64,000 nt of DNA from Streptomyces sp. Ru62. Its GTDB lineage: Bacteria; Actinomycetota; Actinomycetes; Streptomycetales; Streptomycetaceae. The notes under the pieces were generated by a model. It did no database searches. It worked only from the letters and a program-made list of their open reading frames with translations, and was not told the DNA's origin. Of this stretch, positions 1 through 11,180 are shown piece by piece; position 1 is the stretch's first letter; each line of letters starts with the position of its first letter. A program made the translations under genes and the position numbers. The stretch is from positions 186,001-250,000 of the forward strand of contig NZ_PQSU01000007.1 in NCBI RefSeq assembly GCF_002920615.1, given 5' to 3'.

Positions 1-229
1 GGGCGGCACCTGGCAGGCTCCTGGAAGTCCCGTCGCACGGTCACCGCTCCCCTCGTGTGTCGTGTCCGGACCAAATTCTAGGCAACGATCCTTGAAATTC
101 GGACGGAAGCCCTGGTGAGGGAAATAACAAACGGTCAAGCAGAGGGAAATTCAAAGTTGCGCCGGCTGAATGGTCAGGTTTCCCAACCGACGGGTTTCAT
201 GACCGTCAGGTTTCCTGGCCGGCCTCGGG
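1..229. other. Intergenic region at left edge, no gene seen
   Basis: No convincing coding frame is present. The stretch from about 60 to 180 is AT-richer than the rest of the window, as expected for a promoter region. On the minus strand TAGAAT (80 to 75) is a reasonable -10 box reading out of the window, but I see no good -35 partner. It may serve a gene beyond the left edge. Confidence 0.3.
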
Positions 230-1060
230 CTACGGCAGCAGTCCCGCCCTGCGCGCCGCGGTCACCGCCTCCCCTCGTGTGTGCGCGCCCAGCTTCCGCA
301 TCGCCGAACGCAGATACCCCTTGACCGTCTCCGGGCCGATGCCCAGCCGCTCGGCCACCGCCGCGTTGGTGGCCCCCGCCGCCACCCAGGACAGCACGTC
401 CACCTCGCGTGGCGCCAGGGTCACGCCCCCGGCTCGCGGCGGCGCCGTCAGCAGCCCGCACGCGGCCAGCAGTTCGGCCCGCAGCCGCGGATCGGCGATC
501 CGGGGGGCCAGCGCCCGCAGCGCCGCGTGCGCCTCGCGCACCTGTTCCCACACGGCACCGTCGTCGGGGCCGGTCCGCTCGGGCCGGGCCGCCGCCAGCA
601 ACTCCCGCGCCTCGTCCCGCACCACCAGCGTCTGCTCCACGTCCCGCGCCACCGCCACCGCCGCGTCCAGTGTGCGGTCACCGAGCGGCCGGGCCGAGCG
701 CAGCGCTCCGTACAGCACCCCGCGCACCCGGCGGCGCACCACCACCGGCACGGCGAGCACCGCGCGGATGCCCTCGGCGGCCACCGGTACGTCGTACTCG
801 TGGCTGATCTGCCGTGAGCTGGAGTAGTCGGTCACCGCGCACGGCCGGGCCAGCGCCACCGCCTTGCCACCGAGCCCGCTGCCGGAGGTCACCGCGAGCG
901 AGCGCAGCGCGGCCGTGGTCGTGCCGCTCAGCTCGCTGATCCGGATCTGCGGCCGGCCGGACTCCACCAGGCCACCGAAGGCCACGGGGAGTCCCGTCGC
1001 CCGCCGCAGCCGGGCCAGCGCGCCACCGATCTCCACCGCCCCCACCGCGTCCGCCGTCAC
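230..1060 (-). CDS. GAF-domain LuxR-type transcriptional regulator
   Basis: A 276-aa regulator with an N-terminal GAF-like sensing domain (about residues 10-150, with the stretch GSGLGGKAVAL) and a C-terminal LuxR helix-turn-helix (LAPREVDVLSWVAAG... ETVKGYLRSAMRKLG, about residues 208-270). The frame is open much further upstream, but the GTG at 1060 has AAAGGG about 7 nt before it and the sequence upstream of it does not look protein-like. It is divergent from two acyl-CoA synthetase genes, so it probably senses a fatty or aromatic acid or its CoA ester and controls them; that is inference from position. A 16-bp palindrome at 1084-1099 in the shared intergenic region is its likely binding site. 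Family call is firm; ligand unknown. Confidence 0.85.
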   Translation of the reverse strand: MTADAVGAVEIGGALARLRRATGLPVAFGGLVESGRPQIRISELSGTTTAALRSLAVTSGSGLGGKAVALARPCAVTDYSSSRQISHEYDVPVAAEGIRAVLAVPVVVRRRVRGVLYGALRSARPLGDRTLDAAVAVARDVEQTLVVRDEARELLAAARPERTGPDDGAVWEQVREAHAALRALAPRIADPRLRAELLAACGLLTAPPRAGGVTLAPREVDVLSWVAAGATNAAVAERLGIGPETVKGYLRSAMRKLGAHTRGEAVTAARRAGLLP

Positions 1061-1083
1061 CGTTCGCCCTTTCGGCCGCCCAC

Positions 1084-1099
1084 ACCCCCGTTCGGGGGT
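1084..1099. promoter_or_regulatory. 16-bp palindrome, candidate operator of the LuxR regulator
   Basis: ACCCCCGTTCGGGGGT is a palindrome except for its two central bases. It lies between the divergent regulator and acyl-CoA synthetase. A -10-like TAGACG (1121-1126) reads toward the synthetase and has no recognisable -35. The palindrome centre would sit about 41.5 bp before the resulting start point, the classic place for a LuxR-type activator. Confidence 0.5.
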
Positions 1100-1174
1100 A
1101 GTGAGACCCGCATCACGGATTAGACGATGCCAGAGAGCCGCCCGGCAATGGTCCGGAGCATAGGAGGAGAACCG

Positions 1175-2848
1175 ATGACGACGGCGACGGAGATGTTCCG
1201 CAGGGCACGGGACTTCCTGCTGGAACACCGAGAGGACTACGCCACCGCCTACGAGGGCTTCCGCTGGCCCCGGCCCGAGCACTTCAACTGGGCGCTGGAC
1301 TGGTTCGACGAGATCGCCGACGGCAACGACCGCACAGCGCTGCACATCGTCGAGGAGGACGGCACCGAGACCCGGCTCTCCTTCGCGGAGCTGTCCGAAC
1401 GGTCGAACCGGGTGGCCCGGTGGCTGCGCGAGCGCGGGGTCGCCGCCGAGGACCGCGTCCTCGTCATGCTCGGCAACCAGGCCGAGCTCTGGGAGACCGC
1501 GCTGGCCGCGATGAAGCTGCGCGCGGTCGTCATCCCGGCCACCCCGCTGCTCGGCCCGGCCGACCTCGCCGACCGGGTGGAGCGGGGGCGGGTGAAACAC
1601 GTCGTCGTCCGGGCGGAGGACACCGCCAAGTTCGCCGACGTGCCCGGCGCCTACACCCGGATCTCCGTCGGCGGCCTGCCGGAGGAGGGCTGGGAGCCGT
1701 ACGAGGACGCCTACGCGGCCCCCGCCGACTTCGTCCCGGACGGCCCGACGCTGGCCGACGACCCGCTGATGCTTTACTTCACCTCCGGGACGACCGCCCG
1801 CCCCAAGCTGGTCGAGCACACCCACACCTCGTACCCCATCGGGCACCTCGCCACCATGTACTGGATCGGCCTCAAGCCCGGCGACGTCCACCTGAACATC
1901 TCCTCGCCCGGCTGGGCCAAGCACGCCTGGTCCAATCTCTTCGCGCCGTGGAACGCGGAGGCGACCGTCTTCGTCTTCAACTACACCCGCTTCGACGCGG
2001 CCCGGCTGATGGCCGAGATGGACCGCGCCGGCGTCACCACCTTCTGCGCCCCGCCGACCGTGTGGCGGATGCTCATCCAGGCCGACCTCGGGCAGCTGCG
2101 CACCCCGCCCCGCGAGGTCGTGGCCGCCGGCGAGCCGCTCAACCCGGAGGTCATCGAGCAGGTCCGGCGCGCCTGGGGGGTGACCGTCCGGGACGGCTTC
2201 GGGCAGACCGAGACGGCCGTGCAGGTCTCCAACAGCCCCGGCCAGCCGCTGAAGACCGGTTCCATGGGCCGCCCCAGCCCCGGCTTCCGGGTGGAACTCC
2301 TGGACCCGGTCTCCGGCGCGCCCGGCGCGACCGAGGGCGAGATCGCGCTCGACCTCGCCGAGCGACCGGTCGGCCTGATGACCGGCTACCACGGCGACCC
2401 GGACCGCACGGCGGAGGCCATGGCGGGCGGCTACTACCGCACCGGGGACATCGCCACCAGGGACGAGGAGGGATACCTCACCTACATCGGGCGCAGCGAC
2501 GACGTCTTCAAGGCCTCCGACTACAAGGTGAGCCCGTTCGAGCTGGAGAGCGCCCTGCTGGAGCACGAGGCGGTGGCCGAGGCGGCCGTCGTCCCCGCCC
2601 CGGACGCACTGCGGCTCGCGGTGCCCAAGGCGTACGTCGTCCTCGCCGAGGGCTGGGAGCCCGGCCCGGACACCGCGAAGGTCATCTTCGAGCACTCCCG
2701 TGACGTGCTCGCGCCCTACAAACGCATCCGCCGGCTGGAGTTCGGCGCGCTGCCCAAGACCGTCTCCGGCAAGATCCGCCGGATCGAGCTGCGCGAGGCC
2801 ACGGCGGCCGGCTCTCAGAACGAGTACCGCGAGGAGGACTTCCGGTGA
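1175..2848 (+). CDS. AMP-dependent acyl-CoA synthetase (medium-chain ACSM-like)
   Basis: A 557-aa adenylate-forming ligase that would activate a carboxylic acid to its CoA thioester through an acyl-AMP intermediate. Landmarks are complete: P-loop [10 protein letters not shown] (about residue 202), A5 motif GFGQTETAV (about 342), A7 YRTGD (about 422), and the C-terminal catalytic lysine in [10 protein letters not shown] (about 531). The ATG at 1175 was chosen over an upstream in-frame ATG because AGGAGG (1162-1167) stands 7 nt before it. Its stop overlaps the GTG of the next synthetase by 4 bp, so the two are translationally coupled. The divergent GAF/LuxR regulator probably controls the pair. 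Substrate chain length cannot be read from the sequence; the closest family type I recognise is ACSM-like. Confidence 0.9.
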   Translation: MTTATEMFRRARDFLLEHREDYATAYEGFRWPRPEHFNWALDWFDEIADGNDRTALHIVEEDGTETRLSFAELSERSNRVARWLRERGVAAEDRVLVMLGNQAELWETALAAMKLRAVVIPATPLLGPADLADRVERGRVKHVVVRAEDTAKFADVPGAYTRISVGGLPEEGWEPYEDAYAAPADFVPDGPTLADDPLMLYFTSGTTARPKLVEHTHTSYPIGHLATMYWIGLKPGDVHLNISSPGWAKHAWSNLFAPWNAEATVFVFNYTRFDAARLMAEMDRAGVTTFCAPPTVWRMLIQADLGQLRTPPREVVAAGEPLNPEVIEQVRRAWGVTVRDGFGQTETAVQVSNSPGQPLKTGSMGRPSPGFRVELLDPVSGAPGATEGEIALDLAERPVGLMTGYHGDPDRTAEAMAGGYYRTGDIATRDEEGYLTYIGRSDDVFKASDYKVSPFELESALLEHEAVAEAAVVPAPDALRLAVPKAYVVLAEGWEPGPDTAKVIFEHSRDVLAPYKRIRRLEFGALPKTVSGKIRRIELREATAAGSQNEYREEDFR

Positions 2849-4437
2849 CATCGTCGCTGTCGTACACGCACGGGACGAGCCCCACCGTCCTGCTCGGCGA
2901 CACCATCGGCGCCAACCTGGACCGGGCCGTGGCGACCTGGCCGGACCGCGAGGCCCTGGTCGACGTGCCGTCCGGGCGGCGCTGGACCTACGCGGAATTC
3001 GGGGCGGCCGTCGAGGAGTTGGCACAGGCCCTGGTGGTCAGTGGCGTCACCAAGGGCGACCGGGTGGGCATCTGGGCGGTCAACTGCCCGGAGTGGGTGC
3101 TGGTGCAGTACGCCACCGCACGCGTCGGCGCGATCATGGTCAACATCAACCCGGCCTACCGCACCCACGAGGCCGAGTACGTCCTCAGGCAGTCGGGCGT
3201 CTCGCTGCTGGTGGCCTCCCTCAGCCACAGGACGAGCGACTACCGGGCGATGGCCGAGCAAGTGCGCGGACGCTGCCCCGAGTTGCGCGAGATCGTGTAC
3301 ATCGGCGACCCGAGCTGGGACGAACTGCTCCGACGGGCGACGCCCGACGTGTCCTACGAGGAGCTGTCCTGCGACGACCCCATCAACATCCAGTACACCT
3401 CGGGCACGACCGGCTTCCCGAAGGGCGCCACCCTCTCCCACCACAACATCCTCAACAACGGCTACTTCGTGGGGGAGTCGATCGCCTACAGCGAGCAGGA
3501 CCGCATCTGCATCCCGGTCCCCTTCTACCACTGCTTCGGCATGGTGATGGGCAACCTGGCGGCCACCTCGCACGGCGCCTGCATGGTCATACCGGCGCCG
3601 TCCTTCGACCCGGCGGCCACGCTGGAGGCGGTGCAGCGGGAGCGGTGCACGTCGCTGTACGGCGTCCCGACCATGTTCATCGCGGAGCTGAACCTCCCCG
3701 GCTTCGCCTCCTACGACCTCTCCACCCTGCGCACCGGCATCATGGCGGGTTCCCCGTGCCCGGTGGAGGTGATGAAGCGGGTGGTGGCCGAGATGCACAT
3801 GGAGCAGGTCTCCATCTGCTACGGCATGACGGAGACGTCCCCGGTGTCGTTGCAGACACGGATCGAGGACGATCTGGAGCACCGCACCGCCACCGTCGGC
3901 CGGGTCCTGCCCCACCTGGAGGTCAAGGTCGTCGACCCGGCCACCGGGATCACCCGGCCCCGGGGCACGGCGGGGGAGTTGTGCACGCGCGGCTACAGCG
4001 TGATGCTCGGCTACTGGAACGAGCCGGAGAAGACGGCCGAGGCCGTCGACGCGGGCCGCTGGATGCACACCGGGGACCTGGCGGTGATGCGCGAGGACGG
4101 GTACGTCGAGATCGTCGGCCGGATCAAGGACATGATCATCCGGGGTGGCGAGAACATCTACCCGCGCGAGATCGAGGAGTTCCTGTACGCCCACCCCAAG
4201 ATCCGCGACGTCCAGGTCGTCGGGGTGCCGCACGAGCGGTACGGCGAGGAGGTCCTCGCCTGTGTCATCCCGAGCGATCCCGCCGACCCGCTCACGCTGG
4301 AGGAGCTGCGGGACTTCTGCGCGGGGCGGCTCGCGCACTACAAGGTCCCCAGCAGGCTCCAGCTCCTCGACACCTTCCCGATGACGGTGTCCGGGAAGAT
4401 CCGGAAGGTGGAGCTGCGGGACACGTACGGGGTGTGA
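2845..4437 (+). CDS. Fatty-acid--CoA ligase (ACSF2/FadD-like)
   Basis: A 530-aa second adenylate-forming enzyme, starting at a GTG that overlaps the previous stop codon (GTGA). It carries the P-loop [11 protein letters not shown] (about residue 185), [10 protein letters not shown] (about 325), the hinge motif HTGDL (about 408), the stretch [14 protein letters not shown], and the terminal lysine motif [11 protein letters not shown] (about 516). Architecture matches the ACSF2-like branch of acyl-CoA synthetases, different from the upstream ACSM-like enzyme, so the operon makes two CoA ligases of different subfamilies. They may handle successive or alternative substrates; no other beta-oxidation gene is nearby. 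Confidence 0.9.
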   Translation: MTSSLSYTHGTSPTVLLGDTIGANLDRAVATWPDREALVDVPSGRRWTYAEFGAAVEELAQALVVSGVTKGDRVGIWAVNCPEWVLVQYATARVGAIMVNINPAYRTHEAEYVLRQSGVSLLVASLSHRTSDYRAMAEQVRGRCPELREIVYIGDPSWDELLRRATPDVSYEELSCDDPINIQYTSGTTGFPKGATLSHHNILNNGYFVGESIAYSEQDRICIPVPFYHCFGMVMGNLAATSHGACMVIPAPSFDPAATLEAVQRERCTSLYGVPTMFIAELNLPGFASYDLSTLRTGIMAGSPCPVEVMKRVVAEMHMEQVSICYGMTETSPVSLQTRIEDDLEHRTATVGRVLPHLEVKVVDPATGITRPRGTAGELCTRGYSVMLGYWNEPEKTAEAVDAGRWMHTGDLAVMREDGYVEIVGRIKDMIIRGGENIYPREIEEFLYAHPKIRDVQVVGVPHERYGEEVLACVIPSDPADPLTLEELRDFCAGRLAHYKVPSRLQLLDTFPMTVSGKIRKVELRDTYGV

Positions 4438-4490
4438 TCCCGGGTGTGAAACGGCCGGGAACGAGCATGCGGTGAATGTTCCACGGCGGT

Positions 4491-4531
4491 CCCCGGGCGA
4501 GCGCACGGTCGGCGGCGCGCTCGGCCCGGGG
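4491..4531. terminator. GC-rich hairpin between convergent genes
   Basis: CCCCGGGCGAGCGC (4491-4504) can pair with GCGCTC-G-GCCCGGGG (4517-4531), leaving a single bulged G. It lies between the acyl-CoA ligase operon and the convergent zinc-ribbon gene and probably terminates transcription. There is no U-run, which is common in Streptomyces. Confidence 0.5.
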
Positions 4532-4646
4532 GCCGTCGGGTGGGCGGCTTCAGATCCGTCACGTCGCCCCGGCCCGGGTGCGACTCACATGGGCGGGGCC
4601 GGCCGACAGGAGTACGTGCAGGGCCGTACCGCGAGAGGAGAGAAGG

Positions 4647-5660
4647 TCAGGCCTGTCCGTCGCGTGCCCTCGTACCCCGTTCCGGAGCGCCCCTGGTGTG
4701 CAGGGTGTCGGCGGGGTCGTTCACCGGCTGCGGGACCCCCGCGAGGTCGAGCACGAACAGCGGGATGCCGAGGGCGTCCGCGCCGGCCCGGGCGGCGTCG
4801 GTGTAGCCCGCGAGGGAGAAGTACACGCACTCGGCGGACTCGGTCATCGCCGTCAGCCACAGGCACTCCACGTCCCTCGGCCCGGCCGGCCGCGCGGTCG
4901 GGTCCACCTGGGCGAGCAGCCCGCGGGTGGCGAGCCCGACGCCGTTCGGGGGCCGCTGGTCCGCCCGGCGGATGTCCCGGTAGCCGAGCCAGCGGAGATA
5001 CAGCGCGGCGGTGGTGACGGTGTCCCGGGCGGTACGGATGGGGCGGGGCTGGAAGGGGGGCCGGTGACCGGACGAGCGGTGGACCGCGGCCGGGCCCGGA
5101 GCGCCGGCGGGTTCCCCTGCACCACGCGGTTCCCGTGCGCCGGCGGGTTCCGTCGAGCCGGACGGCCCCCGCGCGCCCTCGGGTGTGTGCGCGCCGGCGG
5201 GTCCGGGCGGGCTCGTGGGTTCCTGTGGGTCCGTCGGGGCCTGGACGTCGGCAGGGCCCCGCGTCCCCGGTGATTCCCACGCCCCGGCAGGGCCCCGCGT
5301 CCCCGGTGATTCCCACGCCCCGGCCGGTCCCTGTGCCCCCGCCGTCGGCTCCGCCGCCCGCACCCCCGTCACCGGGATGCGCAGGACCGTGCCGCACGGG
5401 CAGCCCAGTTCCGGGTGGGGCCAGTGGCCCAGGCGCCCGCAGGCGGCGCACGACACGGTGAGCCACTCGTCGTCCCAGGCGCGGTGCGCCGCCACGGCCG
5501 GTTCGGCCGCCGGATCCAGCCGGGGCGCGGTCGGTGCCCCGCACGCGCAGGGATACGCCGGCGCGGTGTAGACGTGGGCGCGCCGGCAGGCCGGGCAACG
5601 CACGGGAACGCTCTCGGACATGGCCCACTCCAAGGCCTCGCGTCGGGACGGCGCTCCCAT
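4647..5660 (-). CDS. Zinc-ribbon protein with proline-rich linker and possible Mrr-like C-terminal domain
   Basis: A 337-aa protein I do not recognise by name. The N-terminal part has paired CxxC or CxC motifs (CPAC, CAC, CAAC, CPC) spaced as two small zinc ribbons. Residues about 100-190 form a low-complexity Gly/Pro/Ala linker that contains a perfect 12-residue duplication. The C-terminal 110 residues ([14 protein letters not shown], then VECLWLTAM and [20 protein letters not shown]) have the helix-strand look of restriction-endonuclease-fold domains such as Mrr, but I cannot identify catalytic residues with confidence. The ATG at 5660 has a good purine-rich GGAGAGGGG before it; MSESVPVRC at 5621 is an alternative start. 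It faces gcl head to head. Confidence 0.7.
   Translation of the reverse strand: MGAPSRREALEWAMSESVPVRCPACRRAHVYTAPAYPCACGAPTAPRLDPAAEPAVAAHRAWDDEWLTVSCAACGRLGHWPHPELGCPCGTVLRIPVTGVRAAEPTAGAQGPAGAWESPGTRGPAGAWESPGTRGPADVQAPTDPQEPTSPPGPAGAHTPEGARGPSGSTEPAGAREPRGAGEPAGAPGPAAVHRSSGHRPPFQPRPIRTARDTVTTAALYLRWLGYRDIRRADQRPPNGVGLATRGLLAQVDPTARPAGPRDVECLWLTAMTESAECVYFSLAGYTDAARAGADALGIPLFVLDLAGVPQPVNDPADTLHTRGAPERGTRARDGQA
5251..5322. repeat. Perfect 36-bp tandem duplication inside the zinc-ribbon gene
   Basis: Positions 5251-5286 and 5287-5322 are identical 36-bp units. The length is a multiple of three, so the duplication stays in frame and gives two copies of a 12-residue [12 protein letters not shown] segment in the linker. 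It looks recent because the copies have not diverged. Confidence 0.95.
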
Positions 5661-5713
5661 GGTGCCCCTCTCCGGCCGCTCCTGTCCGGCGCTTGCCGGT
5701 GTCCGGACCACTC

Positions 5714-5742
5714 TTGACGACCTTGCCCCACCCCCTTACATT
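5714..5742 (+). promoter_or_regulatory. Promoter of gcl
   Basis: TTGACG (5714-5719) and TACATT (5737-5742) are separated by 17 bp, a good vegetative-type promoter. The start point should lie near 5749, inside the first of two operator copies. Confidence 0.6.
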
Positions 5743-5744
5743 GC

Positions 5745-5780
5745 TTCCAGATAGTAGAAGTAGATTTCCGTTATGCGGAA
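5745..5780. promoter_or_regulatory. Paired 15-bp operators of gcl (putative AllR sites)
   Basis: TTCCAGATAGTAGAA (5745-5759) and TTCCGTTATGCGGAA (5766-5780) fit TTC(C/T)-N7-GGAA, the first with one mismatch. Their centres are 21 bp apart and they cover the start point and first transcribed bases, a position that suits repression. The same pair occurs before hyi, the malate synthase gene and allB. Confidence 0.7.
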
Positions 5781-5845
5781 AACATGGGTGCTCACCGCGG
5801 GGCGCGACGGGAGTACGCATCCGACAGCCGAAGCAGGAGTACTCG

Positions 5846-7633
<1,788 letters not shown>

Positions 7634-7657
7634 CCCGTCGCACCCGCCGTGCGAGGG

Positions 7658-7690
7658 AGGGGCGACCCGTCATCCGGACGGGCCGCCCCT
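7658..7690 (+). terminator. Terminator of gcl
   Basis: AGGGGCG (7658-7664) pairs with CGCCCCT (7684-7690), and the inner CCCGTC/GGACGGG segments pair too, giving a long stem 25 nt after the gcl stop. Confidence 0.75.
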
Positions 7691-7717
7691 TCCGTCGTAC
7701 GCGCGCCCGCCCGGCCC

Positions 7718-8389
7718 TCAGTCGGATCCGCCGCCCCCGCCGCACCCGCCCCCGTAGTCGTGGCCCCCGTGGTCGTGCCCGCCGTACCCACCGCCACCGC
7801 CGTCCCAGCCGCCGTAGCCGGCCTCGTCCCCCACGACGTACCGGAAGGCGGTGCCCCGGCCGAACGGGAAGCGGCCCTCGTCCGCGAGCGCGCCCCGGCC
7901 GGTGAGCCCCGCTTCCCGGGCGAAACGCGGTGCGAGGACGGTCAGGGCCCGGCCGCCGTACAGCGCGACGGCGAGCAGCACCTCGTCCTCCGGCAGACCG
8001 TCCCGCCCCTCGGGCAGCGGACGGCGCTCGCGGAGGTCGGCCAGCAGACGGCGGGCGGCACGGGTGCGGCCGGGCGGCAGCACCCGCAGCAGTCCCTCCG
8101 CCGCCAGCTCGGCCCGCATCCGGGCGAGGGCCCGCCGGACCACCGCGCGGGCGGGCAGCTCCCGAGGGCCGGCGGGCCGGTAGAGGGCGGTACGGACGGC
8201 CTTCTCCAGCGGATACCGGAAGGTCCCGGCGTCGCCGGTCGCGGTCTTGCGTAGCGTGCCCGGCCGGCCCGCCTCGACCGCACCGCGCAGATGCATCCCG
8301 AGCACGGCCACGGTGAGAGCGGCGCGGTCACCCCCGCGCAGCAGCGCGACCGCGCAAGGGTCCGGCGGATTCGACGTCGTGCGGCTCAT
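7718..8389 (-). CDS. TIGR04222-like protein with Gly-rich Cys-containing tail
   Basis: A 223-aa protein. Two similar segments (ALLRGGDRAALTVAVLGMHLRGAV at the start, then DEVLLAVALYGGRALTVLAPRFAREAGL) match the internal pattern of the TIGR04222 family found in actinomycetes. The C-terminal 40 residues are almost only Gly, Tyr, His and Asp with one Cys, another feature of that family. I see no strong transmembrane helix, so this is the soluble-looking form. Function is unknown. It stands alone, convergent with gcl. The ATG at 8389 has only a weak G-rich ribosome site. Confidence 0.7.
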   Translation of the reverse strand: MSRTTSNPPDPCAVALLRGGDRAALTVAVLGMHLRGAVEAGRPGTLRKTATGDAGTFRYPLEKAVRTALYRPAGPRELPARAVVRRALARMRAELAAEGLLRVLPPGRTRAARRLLADLRERRPLPEGRDGLPEDEVLLAVALYGGRALTVLAPRFAREAGLTGRGALADEGRFPFGRGTAFRYVVGDEAGYGGWDGGGGGYGGHDHGGHDYGGGCGGGGGSD

Positions 8390-8548
8390 CAGACACCCCC
8401 GTACGGGGCCCGTCGCCCCCGTGCCGACGGGCCCCGTGTGCCGTTAATGTGCCCTGGCGCCGGGGTGGTTGAAGCCTCCGCCGCGGTCTTCAGAGGTTGA
8501 TTTGAGGGTTGCGCACCCGGTCTACGACCGCTGCCGTACGCGCCGCCG

Positions 8549-8782
8549 TCACCACTCGTGCTCCGACAGCCCCGGCCAGTCGTCCGGGCCGCCTCCCTGC
8601 CATTCGATCAGGTCGCTCTGCTCCACCTCGATCCGGTCCAGATCGGCCAGCCGCAGGATCTCCACGACGTCGTCGAGATGTGAGGCGATCCCCAGCGTCA
8701 CGTCCCCCTCGGTCACCCGCCGGGAACCGTCCAGGGCCGGGGGGTGGACCACGATGTGCGGGTAGTGGGTCGGATTGGCCAT
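8549..8782 (-). CDS. Small hypothetical protein (77 aa)
   Basis: A short acidic protein beginning MANPTHYPHIVVHPP and ending in WPGLSEHEW, with a central leucine-rich helix-forming stretch (SHLDDVVEILRLADLDRIEVE). The ATG at 8782 has GAAGG immediately upstream. It reads like a real small Streptomyces protein because the codon third positions are GC-rich and the composition is balanced. No motif points to a function. A short unassigned open frame (8860-8964, plus strand) and the decayed gene at 8966 follow. Confidence 0.55.
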   Translation of the reverse strand: MANPTHYPHIVVHPPALDGSRRVTEGDVTLGIASHLDDVVEILRLADLDRIEVEQSDLIEWQGGGPDDWPGLSEHEW

Positions 8783-8965
8783 GCCTTCAGCCTGCGGCGC
8801 GGGAACCGGATCTGCACGCCGGGACGGTGACTGTCGGTGGCGGCCCCCACACTGTCGTCCATGCGCGTGAGAAGCGACATGGTGCTGGAGCGGCAGCCGG
8901 GGCAGGTGCGCGCGGTGGCCGCAGCCGACGCCGTGCGGTCGGCGGCGGACGCGGTCCTCACCTAG

Positions 8966-9371
8966 ATGGGCAGCGGCAGCCACGGCAGACGCAGACAGGG
9001 CAAGGAACTCGTCAGGCGGGCGATGCACCAGTGGCTGGTCGCCGCGGGCGAGGCGTACCTGAGGGATCATCCCGGAGGTTCGTCGGCGAGGCCGCGCGGC
9101 GCCGGCTGGTGCCGGGGGACGAGAGGTGGACATCCCGCTCAGCCGTGTCCGTGACGAGTTCGGCATCGAGACCCGGCGAGCCGGCGCGCTGGTGCTCGTC
9201 GGTCACCCCGGGCTGCACCCCGGCGTACCGGAATCCGAGGTGAACGAGGCCCTGCGGACCTTCAACCCGCACGTCACCCGGTTCGAGGTGCTCACCTGCA
9301 AAGAGCTGCTGGACAACGCCGAACGCTCCCTCGCCGGGGGACACGACCCCGGTGCGGGGAGCGCTTGGTAG
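8966..9371 (+). pseudogene. Decayed gene with Shedu (DUF4263)-like C-terminus
   Basis: The last 80 codons (9126-9371) encode RAGALVLVGHPG... VNEALRTFNPHVTRFEVLTCKELLDNAERSL, which resembles the end of DUF4263/Shedu nuclease-like proteins, where a short LVIG-type strand is followed by an RIEVLTYxxLL helix. Upstream the protein-like sequence hops between frames: MHQWLVAAGEAYLRDH in the frame from 8966, RFVGEAARRRLVPGDER in another frame around 9080-9125, then VDIPLSRVRDEFGIETRR in the 9126 frame. That needs at least two frameshifts. The nuclease catalytic part is not recognisable. The 9126 frame might still be expressed from its GTG as an 81-aa peptide. Family call is from memory of the motif and is tentative. 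Confidence 0.4.
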
Positions 9372-9680
9372 CCGTCCGACGGCGCGAGGCTGGGCGCGAC
9401 AGGTCGTTCGCGCCGCCGGACGGGGTGGGTGGGCCCCCCGGGAGGGGCCGGGTGGGACCGCGGTGGGTGCGACGGAGCCGGGTGCCCTTCCCTCTGGTCG
9501 AGAAGGGGACGCGGGTCCTTCACCACCGCACTGGCTCGCAGGCCACCGCGGTCCTCGCCCAGCCCGCGCGCTCCGCCCGGCGGCCACCCCTCATCCGGGC
9601 CGCCCGGCGTGCCGCGCGGACCGCGTGCGAAATCATGACCTCCCGTCAGATTCCGTACGCAGTTCGCGGGTTCCCGGTGC
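9372..9680. other. Intergenic region, nothing recognised
   Basis: This 309-bp stretch lies between the decayed gene and the end of the catalase gene. The open frames in it have low-complexity Arg/Pro/Gly translations typical of non-coding high-GC DNA. I saw no promoter, RNA gene or clear hairpin. Confidence 0.5.
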
Positions 9681-11144
9681 TCAGTCCTCGCGCAGGGCGC
9701 GGACCGCCTCCTCCACGCGCTTGCCGTACTCGGGGTCGGCGGCGTGGAAGTGGGCCAGGTTCTTCTCGATCACGTCGTCGCGGGAGACCTGCGAGAGGCC
9801 GCCGGCGATGTTCGCGACCAGGCGGGACTTCTCCTCCGCCGACATCAGCCGGTACAGCTCGCCGGCCTGGAAGAAGTCGTCGTCCTTGGTGTGCAGCGGC
9901 GCCTCGTGGGTGCCCGTGTGGCCCGAGACCGCCAGCGGGGCCGAGAGGGGGCGGCCGGTCTCGACCGGGCCGTCGTAGGAGTTCGGCTCGTAGTTCTTGG
10001 CGTGGCGGCCCTGTGCGTTGAGCGCCATGAAGCCGTCCCGGCCGTAGTTCCGCGCGCCGCCGGGGACCGCCTTCGGGGCGTTCACAGGGAGCAGGGTGTG
10101 GTTGACGCCGAGGCGGTAGCGGTGGGCGTCGGCGTAGGCGAACAGGCGGCCCTGGAGCATCTTGTCCGGGGACGGGCCGATGCCGGGCACGAAGTTGTTC
10201 GGGGAGAACGCGGCCTGCTCGACCTCGGCGAACACGTTGTCCGGGTTGCGGTCGAGGACCAGGCGGCCCACCCGCCGGAGCGGGTAGTCCCGGTGCGGCC
10301 ACACCTTGGTCAGGTCGAACGGGTTGAAGCGGTAGTCCGCCGCCTCGGCCGCCGGCATGATCTGCACGTACAGCGTCCAGGACGGGTGCACGCCCCGCTC
10401 GATCGCCTGGAGCAGGTCGGTCTGGTGGGAGGCGGGGTCCTTGCCGGCCAGCTCCTGCGCCTGCTCGGCGGACAGGCAGCGGATGCCCTGGTTCGTCTTG
10501 AAGTGGTACTTGACGAAGAAGGCCTCGCCCTCGGCGCTCGTCCACTGGTAGGTGTGCGAGCCGTAGCCGTTCATGTGCCGGTACGACGCCGGGATGCCGC
10601 GATCGCCCATCAGCCAGGTCACCTGGTGCGTGGCCTCGGGGGAGTGCGCCCAGAAGTCCCAGACGTTGTCCGGCTCCTGCCTGCCCGTGAACGGGTCCCG
10701 CTTCTGCGAGTGGATGAAGTCGGGGAACTTGATCGGGTCCTTGATGAAGAACACGGGGGTGTTGTTGCCGACGAGGTCGTAGTTGCCCTCCTCGGTGTAG
10801 AACTTCACCGCGAAACCGCGCGGGTCGCGGACGGCGTCCGCGCCGCCGAGCGAGTCGGCCACGGTCGAGAAGCGCACGAACACCTCGGTGCGCCTGCCGA
10901 TCTCGCCGAGGAAGGCGGCGTGGGTGTAGCCGGTGACGTCGTCCGTCACCTCGAAGTGGCCGTACGCGCCGGAGCCACGGGCGTGCACCACACGCTCCGG
11001 GATCCGCTCCCGGTTGAAGCGCGCGAGCTTCTCCAGCAGGTGCTGGTCCTGGATCAGGAGCGGGCCGCCGACGCCGGCGGAGGCGGAGTTCTGGTTGTCG
11101 GCGACCGGGGCGCCGGACTCGGTGGTGAGCACGCGCTGCGACAT
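9681..11144 (-). CDS. katA: Monofunctional heme catalase, small-subunit clade 3
   Basis: A 487-aa catalase that splits H2O2 into water and oxygen. The distal active-site His54 is in [12 protein letters not shown], the Asn in VGNNTPVFF (127-128), and the proximal heme ligand is Tyr337 in [14 protein letters not shown]. Length is right for a small-subunit clade-3 enzyme without the extra C-terminal domain. The ATG at 11144 has GGAAGG 7 nt upstream. It sits directly downstream of hyi-glxR but has its own promoter, with the same palindrome over the -35 that is found in the uricase operon. This suggests it removes the H2O2 produced by uricase. The symbol is generic; paralogues may exist elsewhere. 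Confidence 0.95.
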   Translation of the reverse strand: MSQRVLTTESGAPVADNQNSASAGVGGPLLIQDQHLLEKLARFNRERIPERVVHARGSGAYGHFEVTDDVTGYTHAAFLGEIGRRTEVFVRFSTVADSLGGADAVRDPRGFAVKFYTEEGNYDLVGNNTPVFFIKDPIKFPDFIHSQKRDPFTGRQEPDNVWDFWAHSPEATHQVTWLMGDRGIPASYRHMNGYGSHTYQWTSAEGEAFFVKYHFKTNQGIRCLSAEQAQELAGKDPASHQTDLLQAIERGVHPSWTLYVQIMPAAEAADYRFNPFDLTKVWPHRDYPLRRVGRLVLDRNPDNVFAEVEQAAFSPNNFVPGIGPSPDKMLQGRLFAYADAHRYRLGVNHTLLPVNAPKAVPGGARNYGRDGFMALNAQGRHAKNYEPNSYDGPVETGRPLSAPLAVSGHTGTHEAPLHTKDDDFFQAGELYRLMSAEEKSRLVANIAGGLSQVSRDDVIEKNLAHFHAADPEYGKRVEEAVRALRED

Positions 11145-11180
11145 CGTGGACCTTCCGTGCGGGTGTCAGCGGAAACCTGT

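Noticed and set aside
5251..5322. Direct repeats as a possible CRISPR array
   Set aside because: There are only two copies without spacers, they are in frame, and they lie inside a coding region. No cas gene is in the window.
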